From the NCBI GenBank assembly GCA_030614715.1, contig JAUWTM010000026.1:1-33221 (forward strand): a stretch of DNA of 33,221 nucleotides, in the 5' to 3' direction. Both the position numbers and the translations under genes were made by a program. This document shows positions 24,761-32,500 of this stretch, piece by piece (within the stretch, counting starts at the first letter, position 1; each line of letters begins with the position of its first letter). Under the pieces are notes generated by a model. That model was not told where the DNA came from. It was given only the letters and a program-made list of their open reading frames with translations, and searched no databases. The DNA is from Planctomycetota bacterium (GTDB taxonomy: Bacteria; JAJVIF01; JAPKYR01).

Positions 24761-25438
24761 CTAGTTCTCGCCGACTGGTTCCTCGATATCATCCACGTAC
24801 ATATCAGCCGGAGCCTCCGGTGGCGTCGGGGGATCGACACCATCTCCGCATGGGAGTTTGTGAGTCATGATCTTCCACTCCCCTGCCAATCTTACGCAAT
24901 ATACGTGTATACAGCTTTCGAGGAAACCCGCAAGATAGATCTGACGTTCCTCAACCAGCCATTCAGAATGTGCATTCGCGATCAAGACCCTGATGATGTC
25001 GGGATTATATCCAACGGTGAACATTACCCACCCATTCTCTTCATCTGTCTCATCAAGCCGCACTTCTATCAACGGAAATACGTCCTGTTCGAGCGCGGTA
25101 ATTACAGTTGCCGGCAGCGGATTTAAGCCTGCGGTTGCCCAGGGTATCGACCACCACAGTCGGTTCAATTCCTGCGCAAGACGGGGGACCTCGATGTCAT
25201 CGATTGCCTCAGTTGGAGCATAGAAAGGGGCAAGGTCTCCGCCCTGATGTGCAATGTCGTACAGAATCGCCCGTCTCGCAAGGGTCTCAGCACCCTGGTA
25301 CGGATTTTCGCCTGCCTGAGTGTCGATTGTTTGCCCATCGGACACTGGCTCTGTCTCGGCGGTTGGGGTACATGAGATAACCGCAATTGAAACGAAAGCA
25401 ATGATCAATAGTGAAAATAAGGTCGAAATCAGTCGCAT
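24761..25438 (-). CDS. Hypothetical lipoprotein
   Basis: From the ATG at 25438 the product has a lipoprotein signal peptide with lipobox AVISC, followed by a Thr/Glu-rich linker. The mature domain, about 200 residues, has no motif I recognise. It contains several Trp residues and two Cys in the C-terminal third, and ends in a Pro/Glu/Asp-rich tail. GGAG lies 7 bases before this ATG, and a longer frame starting at 25489 would put hydrophilic residues before the signal, so I reject it. A promoter lies upstream and a terminator downstream, so the gene is probably monocistronic. It would be anchored in a membrane facing the periplasm or surface. Confidence 0.75.
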   Translation of the reverse strand: MRLISTLFSLLIIAFVSIAVISCTPTAETEPVSDGQTIDTQAGENPYQGAETLARRAILYDIAHQGGDLAPFYAPTEAIDDIEVPRLAQELNRLWWSIPWATAGLNPLPATVITALEQDVFPLIEVRLDETDEENGWVMFTVGYNPDIIRVLIANAHSEWLVEERQIYLAGFLESCIHVYCVRLAGEWKIMTHKLPCGDGVDPPTPPEAPADMYVDDIEEPVGEN

Positions 25439-25503
25439 TTGTATCTCCAGGCTACATATAATCGGGCAATGTGACACCTGATAAGACAATGAATATCGCC
25501 GGA

Positions 25504-25533
25504 AGTATAGCAGGAATCAGCGTTTTAGTGTAA
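25504..25533 (-). promoter_or_regulatory. Predicted promoter of the lipoprotein gene
   Basis: On the minus strand TTACAC (25528-25533) and TATACT (25504-25509) are 18 bases apart. The transcript would start near 25497, giving a leader of about 60 bases. It lies back to back with the tRNA promoter. Confidence 0.5.
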
Positions 25534-25543
25534 AAAAATGGAA

Positions 25544-25572
25544 TTGCGAAAAACGCCCTGAGAGAGTAGAAT
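25544..25572 (+). promoter_or_regulatory. Predicted promoter of tRNA-Leu
   Basis: TTGCGA (25544-25549) and TAGAAT (25567-25572) are 17 bases apart. The start would be near 25579, 9 bases before the first base of the mature tRNA. Confidence 0.65.
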
Positions 25573-25587
25573 TAATCGCGTAAATAT

Positions 25588-25673
25588 GCCGGAGTGGCGG
25601 AATGGTAGACGCAGCAGACTCAAAATCTGCCGTAGGCAACTATGTGTGGGTTCGAATCCCACCTCCGGCACCA
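25588..25673 (+). tRNA. tRNA-Leu, anticodon CAA
   Basis: The 86-base gene folds into a class II cloverleaf. The acceptor stem is GCCGGAG paired with CTCCGGC, with discriminator A and an encoded CCA end. The anticodon stem GCAGA/TCTGC encloses the loop CTCAAAA, giving anticodon CAA (25621-25623), which reads UUG. A 5-bp variable arm (CGTAG/CTATG) and the T arm GTGGG-TTCGAAT-CCCAC are intact. Long variable arm and discriminator A agree with leucine identity. Confidence 0.97.
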
Positions 25674-25686
25674 GAATTGACCTTCA

Positions 25687-25711
25687 AGACACCCGTATTC
25701 AGCGGGTGTCT
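25687..25711 (+). terminator. Probable terminator hairpin after tRNA-Leu
   Basis: A 9-bp perfect stem, AGACACCCG (25687-25695) and CGGGTGTCT (25703-25711), encloses a 7-base loop. It begins 14 bases after the tRNA. The tail (ATCTTAAT) is only weakly T-rich, so it may terminate or protect the 3' end. Confidence 0.6.
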
Positions 25712-25773
25712 ATCTTAATACTCCCGCTATCTATAAAGCCCTTACAAAATCATCCGATATTAAACAGTGTTCA

Positions 25774-25892
25774 ACCTGATTAAGACGCCTATATATAGAT
25801 TAAATTTAATTTCACTACAAGCTTAATCAGGTCTTGTATTTCTTAAATTAATTTGATACAAGTTAAGTTGATTTTATCCCCCTGAAGGGGAT
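25774..25892. repeat. Cluster of inverted repeats in AT-rich intergenic DNA
   Basis: The gap between the tRNA hairpin and the Trp/Asp-rich gene holds nested dyads. ACCTGATTAAG (25774-25784) pairs perfectly with CTTAATCAGGT (25822-25832) around 37 bases that contain the palindrome ATTAAATTTAAT (25799-25810). Next, CTTGTAT (25833-25839) pairs with ATACAAG (25856-25862) around the palindrome AAATTAATTT (25845-25854). Then ATCCCC (25876-25881) pairs with GGGGAT (25887-25892). These could be protein binding sites or a folded leader RNA. No gene is apparent from 25712 to 25911. Confidence 0.6.
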
Positions 25893-25911
25893 GTCAGTGA
25901 GTGTTTAACAC

Positions 25912-26016
25912 ATGAAAAAGCAAGAAACTGCGATCCGGGATACAGTGGATCGGGAATGCAATCTTCCTGCCCCGCGGCTGGGGGAGTTTCCTGATCGCTG
26001 GATCTGGCTGGATTAA
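25912..26016 (+). CDS. Possible 34-residue leader peptide
   Basis: An ATG at 25912 opens 34 codons ending in TAA at 26014-26016. The product is hydrophilic and ends in a Trp-containing stretch (FPDRWIWLD). No good ribosome binding site precedes it. The stop codon abuts the AGAGG of the Trp/Asp-rich gene, the arrangement of a translationally coupled leader. The same DNA also contains short stems, such as CCCC/GGGG around 25978-25993, so it could be an untranslated structured leader instead. Low confidence. Confidence 0.25.
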   Translation: MKKQETAIRDTVDRECNLPAPRLGEFPDRWIWLD

Positions 26017-26028
26017 GAGGTGCCAGAG

Positions 26029-26337
26029 ATGCGATACGTAATCATCGCCCTTAGCCTGGCGGTACTGCTATCAAGCACGTTTACTGCCGTGCTCTGCAAC
26101 TCGGCTTTTGCATCCGATACGTCAAACACTGCAATCGCCGACCATCCGGAGCCCCTGCTTGATGGTATTGACTGGGATGAATGGCTTGAGGGGATCCATT
26201 ATACGTGGGACGGAGTCCTGATGACCATCGATATGGTCTGGGATGATTGGGATGTCTTCCAGAGGATCGATGGCATCGACTGGGATGAATGGTTAGAGGG
26301 ATGGGACTGGACAGAACCTGATCCGTCCACAGCTTAA
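26029..26337 (+). CDS. Small secreted Trp/Asp-rich repeat protein
   Basis: This 102-residue protein has a signal peptide (1 to about 29, ending AFAS). The mature part of about 73 residues is strongly acidic and Trp-rich. The unit DGIDWDEWLEG occurs twice, at 45-55 and 81-91, and the segment between (TWDGVLMTIDMVWDDWDVF) has a similar Trp/Asp pattern. I know no family with this repeat. The ATG at 26029 has AGAGG 8 bases upstream; a GTG 9 bases earlier is in frame. A terminator follows. Calcium or other metal binding is possible because of the Asp/Glu density, but this is speculation. Confidence 0.7.
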   Translation: MRYVIIALSLAVLLSSTFTAVLCNSAFASDTSNTAIADHPEPLLDGIDWDEWLEGIHYTWDGVLMTIDMVWDDWDVFQRIDGIDWDEWLEGWDWTEPDPSTA

Positions 26338-26410
26338 AAAACCATTCGATTCCTGAATAGAATTTCTGAATTGACCTTCAAACCGAAGGCCGACAAGGGG
26401 CTTATACGTC

Positions 26411-26438
26411 AGCCACCATTTCGGTGGCTGTTTTTATT
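26411..26438 (+). terminator. Intrinsic terminator after the Trp/Asp-rich gene
   Basis: AGCCACC (26411-26417) and GGTGGCT (26423-26429) form a 7-bp stem with a 5-base loop, followed by GTTTTTATT. It lies about 75 bases after the stop and overlaps the 3' end of the convergent lipoprotein gene. Confidence 0.8.
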
Positions 26439-27123
26439 CAATCGGTGCTCTAAGAAACGTATCTTCTATGGCAGCAAGGTGTGCAAGACCCTCTCTACTC
26501 GCCTCTTCCCAGACATCATCCGGCAGATCCCAGATCCCGTCGCCATAAGTGTCGAATAACTCAAACGCGGCGTCCCATTGTGAACCTCTCGTGAGACCCA
26601 GCGTGTAAGTTCCGGAGATGTGTACATGGTACGTTTCAACATCCCCCGTATATTGGTTTTTTATTTTCTCGTCCCAATCAAGATCAACGTTGCCGTTTGC
26701 ACTGCTGGATCCAAAGCATCCGGACAGGCGGCAATCATCAGTACTCACTCCGATACAACCGCCCGGTGATACATTCGAGCTGTCGGAACCTGCCGGACGT
26801 CCATCTACCAGGACGTTCACTTTCACGAGGTTAATTCCTGCGCGAGTTATTCGTACGGCCATCGGTTTTTTACCAAGTGGAGCATGGTCGGACCGGTAAT
26901 TCTCCCACATGAAACCCTCCCAGGTCCCCTCGATCTCACGCGCGAAATCGTATGGATCATAATCAGGGGGTTTGTAGGGATCACCATCATATCCGCCATC
27001 GTAACCACCGCCATACCCGCCGTCGTACTCTCCACCGTATGGGTACGTCGGGGCTCCGGCAATCGAACAGCCAACCAGAAGCGAAATCATCAATATCAGG
27101 AGGAGTTGAAGTGTCTTACTCAT
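26434..27123 (-). CDS. Lipoprotein with Gly/Tyr/Asp-rich N-terminal repeats
   Basis: The ATG at 27123, with GAGG 6 bases upstream, gives a lipoprotein signal with lipobox LLVGC. The mature N terminus is a low-complexity tract built on YDGG and YGGG units (near residues 30-50), then PYKPPDYDPYD. A domain of about 110 residues, rich in beta strands and containing a pair of CysxxxCys-like sites (DCRLSGCFG), follows. The rest is partly helical. I recognise no family. It converges on the Trp/Asp-rich secreted protein gene and ends within the T-run of that gene's terminator. A longer frame to 27144 is rejected because the ribosome binding site and signal fit 27123. Confidence 0.75.
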   Translation of the reverse strand: MSKTLQLLLILMISLLVGCSIAGAPTYPYGGEYDGGYGGGYDGGYDGDPYKPPDYDPYDFAREIEGTWEGFMWENYRSDHAPLGKKPMAVRITRAGINLVKVNVLVDGRPAGSDSSNVSPGGCIGVSTDDCRLSGCFGSSSANGNVDLDWDEKIKNQYTGDVETYHVHISGTYTLGLTRGSQWDAAFELFDTYGDGIWDLPDDVWEEASREGLAHLAAIEDTFLRAPIE

Positions 27124-27218
27124 AACGCACCTCGTGACCATCACCCGGATATATCCCGGGCTTGATGCTTGATTTACATACTTTAAGAGAGAGAATGGAA
27201 ACCTGGTGGGGATAGTAA

Positions 27219-28208
27219 TTACGTAGCAGCTTTTAAGGCATACTCTATAAGGTAATGCACATATCGTTTGTACTGTTCAATTGACACCTGTGGTGGTGTC
27301 TGATGATCGCATCCGAGCACTATCCCTCCCTGCCTGAGTACAGGCAGAGCGGACTCAAATTCCTGCACCAGCACCTCTTCTGATCCAGACATCGCGCGTT
27401 TTTCAAATCCACCGATAATTCTGAGTCTGGGATATTCCTTTCGCACGGCCTGGAGGTCAAGTCCCGAGTTTCGTTCGAACGGAACGAAACCGTCGATGCC
27501 GATTTCCTCGTGGAAAAGTGAGATGATGTCGGAGTGATTGCCGTCAGTGTCCATGAGGATGTTCGAGATTCCGCATTCACGTGCGTGCGCGAGCAGATCC
27601 AGGTAATACGGACGCATGAACTCGTTGATAAGATCCGTGCCGATCATCGAGCCCGTGTTGAAGGACATATCCTCTGCGATTGTCATCCAGTCCGGCACCA
27701 TGATCCCGCAGTACTCGCTGATAACACGCTTATTGTATTTAAGCAGGTCACGGTTGATCGCATGCATCAGTTCAGCGTGTTCGTAGAACGCCGTCAGATG
27801 CCTCTGAATTCCGAACAGCTCGCGCGGGAACCAGAAAAATCCCTCAACCGTGATCCATGAGAAAATTTCACCGCTCTCGTGCCTTCCCGCCTGAAATTTT
27901 ATCTCGTCGGGATCGAATGCCCGTACCGGATAAAAGTGTGTTTTAGCCAGTTCGTACTTATCGAATGAGTCGACATCCCACTCCCCGTCATCCCTTTCCG
28001 GATTATCGTTCGGGCCCGGGCCTATCCATTTCTGGTGATGAGGATCAAGGCCGAAAAATTCCACTGGATCGACATCCTTCGGCAGACCCTCTGAGTACCT
28101 TCGTTCCAGTGTCAGGTCCCACCAGACGAACGGCTCGATGACAGGCATCCTGTCGACCGGTTTGAAATCCATGCACGCGCGAAAGCGTTCCCTGTTGGTC
28201 ATCTCCAT
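27219..28208 (-). CDS. Uroporphyrinogen decarboxylase (URO-D) superfamily protein
   Basis: The start MEMTNRERFRACMDFKPVDRMP is characteristic of URO-D-family proteins that are not true haem enzymes, many of which are methyltransferases acting on corrinoid or thiol substrates. ILMDTDGNHSDIISLFHE and LGCDHQTPPQVS near the end also fit the family barrel. At 329 residues the length is normal. An upstream extension to 28247 is rejected because it runs through a hairpin that looks like a terminator. No corrinoid protein or methylamine gene is nearby, so the substrate cannot be inferred. It is not hemE: the usual HemE context and active-site signature are absent. Confidence 0.8.
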   Translation of the reverse strand: MEMTNRERFRACMDFKPVDRMPVIEPFVWWDLTLERRYSEGLPKDVDPVEFFGLDPHHQKWIGPGPNDNPERDDGEWDVDSFDKYELAKTHFYPVRAFDPDEIKFQAGRHESGEIFSWITVEGFFWFPRELFGIQRHLTAFYEHAELMHAINRDLLKYNKRVISEYCGIMVPDWMTIAEDMSFNTGSMIGTDLINEFMRPYYLDLLAHARECGISNILMDTDGNHSDIISLFHEEIGIDGFVPFERNSGLDLQAVRKEYPRLRIIGGFEKRAMSGSEEVLVQEFESALPVLRQGGIVLGCDHQTPPQVSIEQYKRYVHYLIEYALKAAT

Positions 28209-28223
28209 ATAATTCACAAGGCT

Positions 28224-28254
28224 AAAGCAAGAATGGCAGGCATGCAAGCCTGCC
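28224..28254 (-). terminator. Terminator-like hairpin before the URO-D gene
   Basis: On the minus strand GGCAGGC (28254-28248) pairs with GCCTGCC (28241-28235) around a 6-base loop and is followed by ATTCTTGCTTT. It lies 34 bases beyond the stop of the 179-residue membrane protein gene. The T-tail is imperfect, so read-through is possible. Confidence 0.5.
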
Positions 28255-28287
28255 GCTAACCTTCAAAGTTTTTGTCGTAAGTCGAGG

Positions 28288-28827
28288 TCAACCAATACCG
28301 TAACGACTGGAAGAAGACTTCCCGGGAGGGTTGCCCGATTCACCGCGGTAGATCCTGGCATTGTACTGCTCGTAGTTAGCCAGCATCTGGGAGTCGCGCA
28401 TCTCTTTTGCCATCTCGATCATGTCCCTCAGGTACTCCCGAGCGCTCCTGAAGCTACTCTCACTTATCAGACGGTCGAGTTCCTCATCGTAAAACTCATT
28501 ATCCGGTATTGACTCATTCTCAGGCTGCCGTGCCTGATGTCTGGGCGGGGGTGCTTTCGATTTGGGCAGCAGGCTCTGTCGATGCGTTGACCGCAGCTGG
28601 AATTCTTCGTTACGGTTAATCGCCTGGTGGGCCTTCCCCTGGCCCGTATGGAATATCAGCAGGTAGATTGCCAGGCCGATAATCGGCAGTACGAAGCAGA
28701 TTAATGCCCAAAGAACACCGACCTGATCGCGGTCCTGTGCGTCGATGTACACCCATGCACAGATGACCAGTTGAATTATCATCAGAATTGTGGTTAACGT
28801 GCTGTCGAACGCAGTGCCAATTTCCAT
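28288..28827 (-). CDS. Membrane protein, tandem paralogue A
   Basis: This 179-residue protein has two N-terminal membrane segments (about 13-27 and 37-60) with WVYIDAQDRDQ between them. The second segment (LWALICFVLPIIGLAIYLLIF) resembles the short PLDc_N-type membrane module. A Pro/Gln-rich linker leads to a helical region (DEELDRLISE, then AREYLRDMIEMAKEMRD). It is a clear paralogue of the gene immediately upstream, sharing both regions. The ATG at 28827 has GGAGG 8 bases upstream; a GTG 9 bases earlier is also in frame. A promoter lies just upstream. Function unknown. Confidence 0.8.
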   Translation of the reverse strand: MEIGTAFDSTLTTILMIIQLVICAWVYIDAQDRDQVGVLWALICFVLPIIGLAIYLLIFHTGQGKAHQAINRNEEFQLRSTHRQSLLPKSKAPPPRHQARQPENESIPDNEFYDEELDRLISESSFRSAREYLRDMIEMAKEMRDSQMLANYEQYNARIYRGESGNPPGKSSSSRYGIG

Positions 28828-28848
28828 GAGAGTCACCTCCCGGCACTA

Positions 28849-28878
28849 ATTTTATCGAATAACTACCACAATTGTCTA
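28849..28878 (-). promoter_or_regulatory. Predicted promoter of paralogue A
   Basis: On the minus strand TAGACA (28873-28878) and TAAAAT (28849-28854) are 18 bases apart. The transcript would start near 28842, about 15 bases before the ATG, including the GGAGG. Confidence 0.5.
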
Positions 28879-28899
28879 TTAATACACGCAATTATTTTT

Positions 28900-29433
28900 T
28901 TAATATTTTGCACGCCTGGTTTTTATATCCGGAGTTGCCCCGGCCTGGGCGACCTTCCTGTCGTAACGTGAATAATTGGCCAAACCCTTCATGTCGTTCA
29001 TCTCACGGGCGACAGCCTTCATTTCCTCGAGATATTCTCGTGCTTCAACCAGCATCCCAGCCCTGATCAGCAGTTCAAGGTCCTCGTCACGGAACGTCGG
29101 GTCACCTTCAGCACCCATCGCGATCGGCAGCGTGTGACCGGCAGCGCGGTCGGGATCATTGGAGCCTCCGGCAGGTTTACGGTAGATCGATCTTAGCCGG
29201 AGGTCCTCAGCCTGACGTGGTGAGTGCCTGTTACCTGAAGCAGTGACTCCGTGGAAGAAAAGCAGGTAAACAGCCATCCCGATTGGACCTGTCGCGACAA
29301 GGATAAACGCCCATAGACAGCCCATATGGCCTTTTTCCTCGGCATCGTTGAATATCCAGGCGATCACACCGAGCCAGAGGAGAAAAGCGATGATCCAGAA
29401 CACATTCCATGTGATAGATAATACATTTCCCAT
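28900..29433 (-). CDS. Membrane protein, tandem paralogue B
   Basis: This 177-residue protein has two membrane segments (about 9-28 and 38-61) separated by WIFNDAEEKGH; the second reads GCLWAFILVATGPIGMAVYLLFFH. A hydrophilic linker and a helical C terminus (DEDLELLIRAG, then AREYLEEMKAVAREMND) follow. Both regions line up with paralogue A in the same order, so the pair arose by duplication. AGGTGA lies 6 bases before the ATG. The stop is 21 bases from the -35 box of paralogue A. I do not know a function; the helical tail may bind a partner at the membrane. Confidence 0.8.
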   Translation of the reverse strand: MGNVLSITWNVFWIIAFLLWLGVIAWIFNDAEEKGHMGCLWAFILVATGPIGMAVYLLFFHGVTASGNRHSPRQAEDLRLRSIYRKPAGGSNDPDRAAGHTLPIAMGAEGDPTFRDEDLELLIRAGMLVEAREYLEEMKAVAREMNDMKGLANYSRYDRKVAQAGATPDIKTRRAKY

Positions 29434-29516
29434 CGATACTCACCTGCCTTTCATCATATATGACCGGTCCAAAGGATTTTAGTTGCGAGATCAATACGTT
29501 ATCACCCATTAATGAA

Positions 29517-29546
29517 TTACAAAAATCAGTCGAAATCGTTTATAAT
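29517..29546 (+). promoter_or_regulatory. Predicted promoter of the subtilisin-like gene
   Basis: TTACAA (29517-29522) and a perfect TATAAT (29541-29546) are 18 bases apart. Transcription would begin near 29553, about 36 bases before the ATG. Confidence 0.6.
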
Positions 29547-29588
29547 GGTCCCAGTTTTGAATGAACACTTTAGCGTTGAGGTTTTAAC

Positions 29589-32500
29589 ATGATTTGGTAT
29601 TCCCGTTCGGTCCAGTTAGCCTGCATCGTGATGATAGCAGGATTTTTTGTTGTCTCATGCAACGGTGGCAGCCCGATTGTCCCCTCATCTGAAATTGACA
29701 ATTCAGTTACCGGAGCAACCGACACTCCAGGGGCGGACGGTCTCCCATACCCCGGATACAGCCTTGAGGCGATCCCGGAGTATGCGGCTGACGAAGTCCT
29801 GATCCTCCTGGAAGATTGGGTGGTCCCCACTGAAACGGACGGCAGCGTCCCAACCGGTGGTTACTCAACTGTCGCAAACCTTCTTTCAGAGAATGGACTT
29901 GGTGTGATCAGGATAATCCCGACGAGTTTCGGAACCGTATACAGACTCAGCATTCTTGACGACACACCTGTTCCAGCCAAGGCTGATGAACTGAAGGCTC
30001 TTCCGGAAGTAAAAATCGCTGAACCGAACTACACCGTACGGATGATCGATGCACCCTATTTTCCCAACGACCCGTTCTGGGAGAACGATACCGATTACGA
30101 CGAAGATCCCCGAACCAACGTATGGGAGCAGTTCGGACCGTCGAAAATTGGCGCAAGCGCTGTCTGGGGCGATACCCGTGGTGAAGATATTGTCGTGTGC
30201 GTCATTGACACCGGCGTACAGTGGTGGCACGAGGACCTGATTGAAAATATGTGGGTCAACGAAGGCGAGATACCGGACAACGGTATCGATGATGATGAAA
30301 ACGGGTACATTGACGACATCTACGGCTGGGATACCGATCAGGATGACAACGATATCACCGAGTATAACGCCAATCAGAATTATCACGGCACCGCATGCGC
30401 AGGAGTAGTGGCGGCAACGCAGGATAACGATCTTGGATGCTCTGGCATCGCGCCAGCGACAAAAATTATGGGAATCCGGATCGCTTTCAACACGGGTTTC
30501 CAGTCTGCGGTGATCGAGGGTGTTGAATATGCTGTCAATCACGGGGCTCACATAATCACTATGTCCTTCATTTCTTCCTCCAATGCCGAGCTGATGAAGC
30601 TGGCGATGGACAATGCCTGGGCAGACGGTCTTATCCTTGTTGCAGGCGCCGGAAATACTGAAGGGCAACCCATCTACTACCCATGTTCGTGGCCCAGCGT
30701 GGTAAAGGTCGGTGGAACCAGCCCGTTCAGCCAGGCATGGGATTACGACCCGATCGATGAGGTCCGTATATCAATCGGCGCCGGCTTCGGATGGGGTTCT
30801 ACCTACGGAAACGGTCAGGAGGTCGTTGCGTTCGGTGAGCACTACATCACGACCTACGGTGGCGGACCCGATGAGTACTGGTCCGGCGCCAGTGACTTCT
30901 TTTTCGGGGGTACGTCCAACGCGACCCCGATGGTCGCCGGTGCGTACGCTCTTTTAAGGGGATACTATCCGGGTGAGACCGCAGAGTGGCTCCGCGACAG
31001 GATGACATACACCTCCGATGACCTTCATGGACCGGGATACGACATTGAAACCGGCTACGGTCGAGTCAATGTCATCCGTGCAGTCTACGGCTCAGACCGT
31101 TACGCTGCTGAAGAGGACGGAAACGGATTCGTCGATGTGGCTCCGCACGAAGGGATAGTTATTGACAGCCTGTATGCATCGGATCATGGTTACTACGACG
31201 ATACCGAGGACCTGTACAAATTCACTGCCGGTCTCGACGGTTTTGTCGCGGTCGATCTGGATATCTACACGTACGGTGAGAACCTGGACCTGCAGATCTA
31301 CGATGCTCCCGGAATGCTGCCTGAGGACCTTGTGGAAGAGTCCACGATCGAAAATCATGGCAATAACACGCACGAGATTGTCGGTGCTGAATGCCTCGCC
31401 GGTGAGACCTATTACATCAGGATTTTCCCGGTAAATCTCGGGGATTCAACCTCTTATACTCTGACGATCATGGAAGTTGAGAATTACATCAATATCAATA
31501 ACGGCTCGAACGATCCGGGATTCGTCCACATGGCGAGTAACAACGTCTATCTCGGCTGGGTGGAGTTCGATGTCGGGTTCCGAGTAAACCTCAAAGAGCT
31601 GATCTTCAGCCAGACAGGTTCAATGCCCCCGTATGCGCTCGATGAGCTTCGCCTGTTCCGCGACGCCGATGGTGACAAGGTTTTCGGTACCGATGATAGG
31701 TATGTAGCCAATGCCTCATTTAACGGCACCAACCGTGCTGTACTGGACGATATCAATGAACAGATAACTTTCGCTGACAGCCCTGAGCGATTTTTCATAA
31801 CGATCGATCTGGCCGGAATAACCGAAAACGCCCAATATCAGCTTGCACTGACCAGTTACAAGGATGTTCAGACTATAGAAGGTCTGGAAGTGCCCAAGGA
31901 GGAGTTCCCGAGGTACTTCGGCCCGTACAGCGTGGGTGTCGATGTCGATGCCCCGACCTGGGATAGCGAGGTCGGAGTTCAGGACGTTGATTCTAAGTAC
32001 GAGGCAGCGAAATTATACTGGAATTCGGCGAGTGATCCTCTCACTCCCCCGGTGGTTTACAACGTGTACTGGTCCGACTCACTCCCGTTCGATTTCGCTA
32101 CAGCAAACAAGGCGGCTGCAGTCAATACATCGGGTGGTGGCAGTTACGACTACAGCTGGCAGGTAAACGGTCTTGTTAACGACCAGGAATTTTACGTTGC
32201 TGTCAGGGCGGAGGATCAGGCGGGCAACGAAGAGGAGAACCCCAACTACATGGCAGTGATACCATCGGACGTCAGCGACCCGACAGCACCGCAGATTATC
32301 AGCACGTTCAACAGCTCCGGAAGTGCCTGGGAAGTAGCGGTCGATCCCGACAATCCCCGTGTATTCCTTGCGGATTATAATGGCGGCCTGCTGACTATCG
32401 ATGTGAGTGATCCCACCGACCCGTACTGGACGGATATCATCTACGCACCTGCGGTCACGAGTGCGGAATACGATGGCACTTACGTATACGCAGCATGTGC

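Noticed and set aside
25925-25995. Resemblance to a cobalamin riboswitch (GGGAA, GCAATC, CTGCCCCGC in order)
   Set aside because: The B12-box and other conserved blocks are missing and the downstream gene has no link to cobalamin. A covariance-model search would settle it.
27144-27160. CCCGG/CCGGG short hairpin upstream of the Gly/Tyr-rich lipoprotein
   Set aside because: Only 5 bp of stem, and no partner structure or tail.
29886-30668. 260-codon open frame on the minus strand
   Set aside because: It is antisense to the subtilisin domain, whose catalytic residues are all in the plus-strand frame; the minus frame encodes no recognisable protein.
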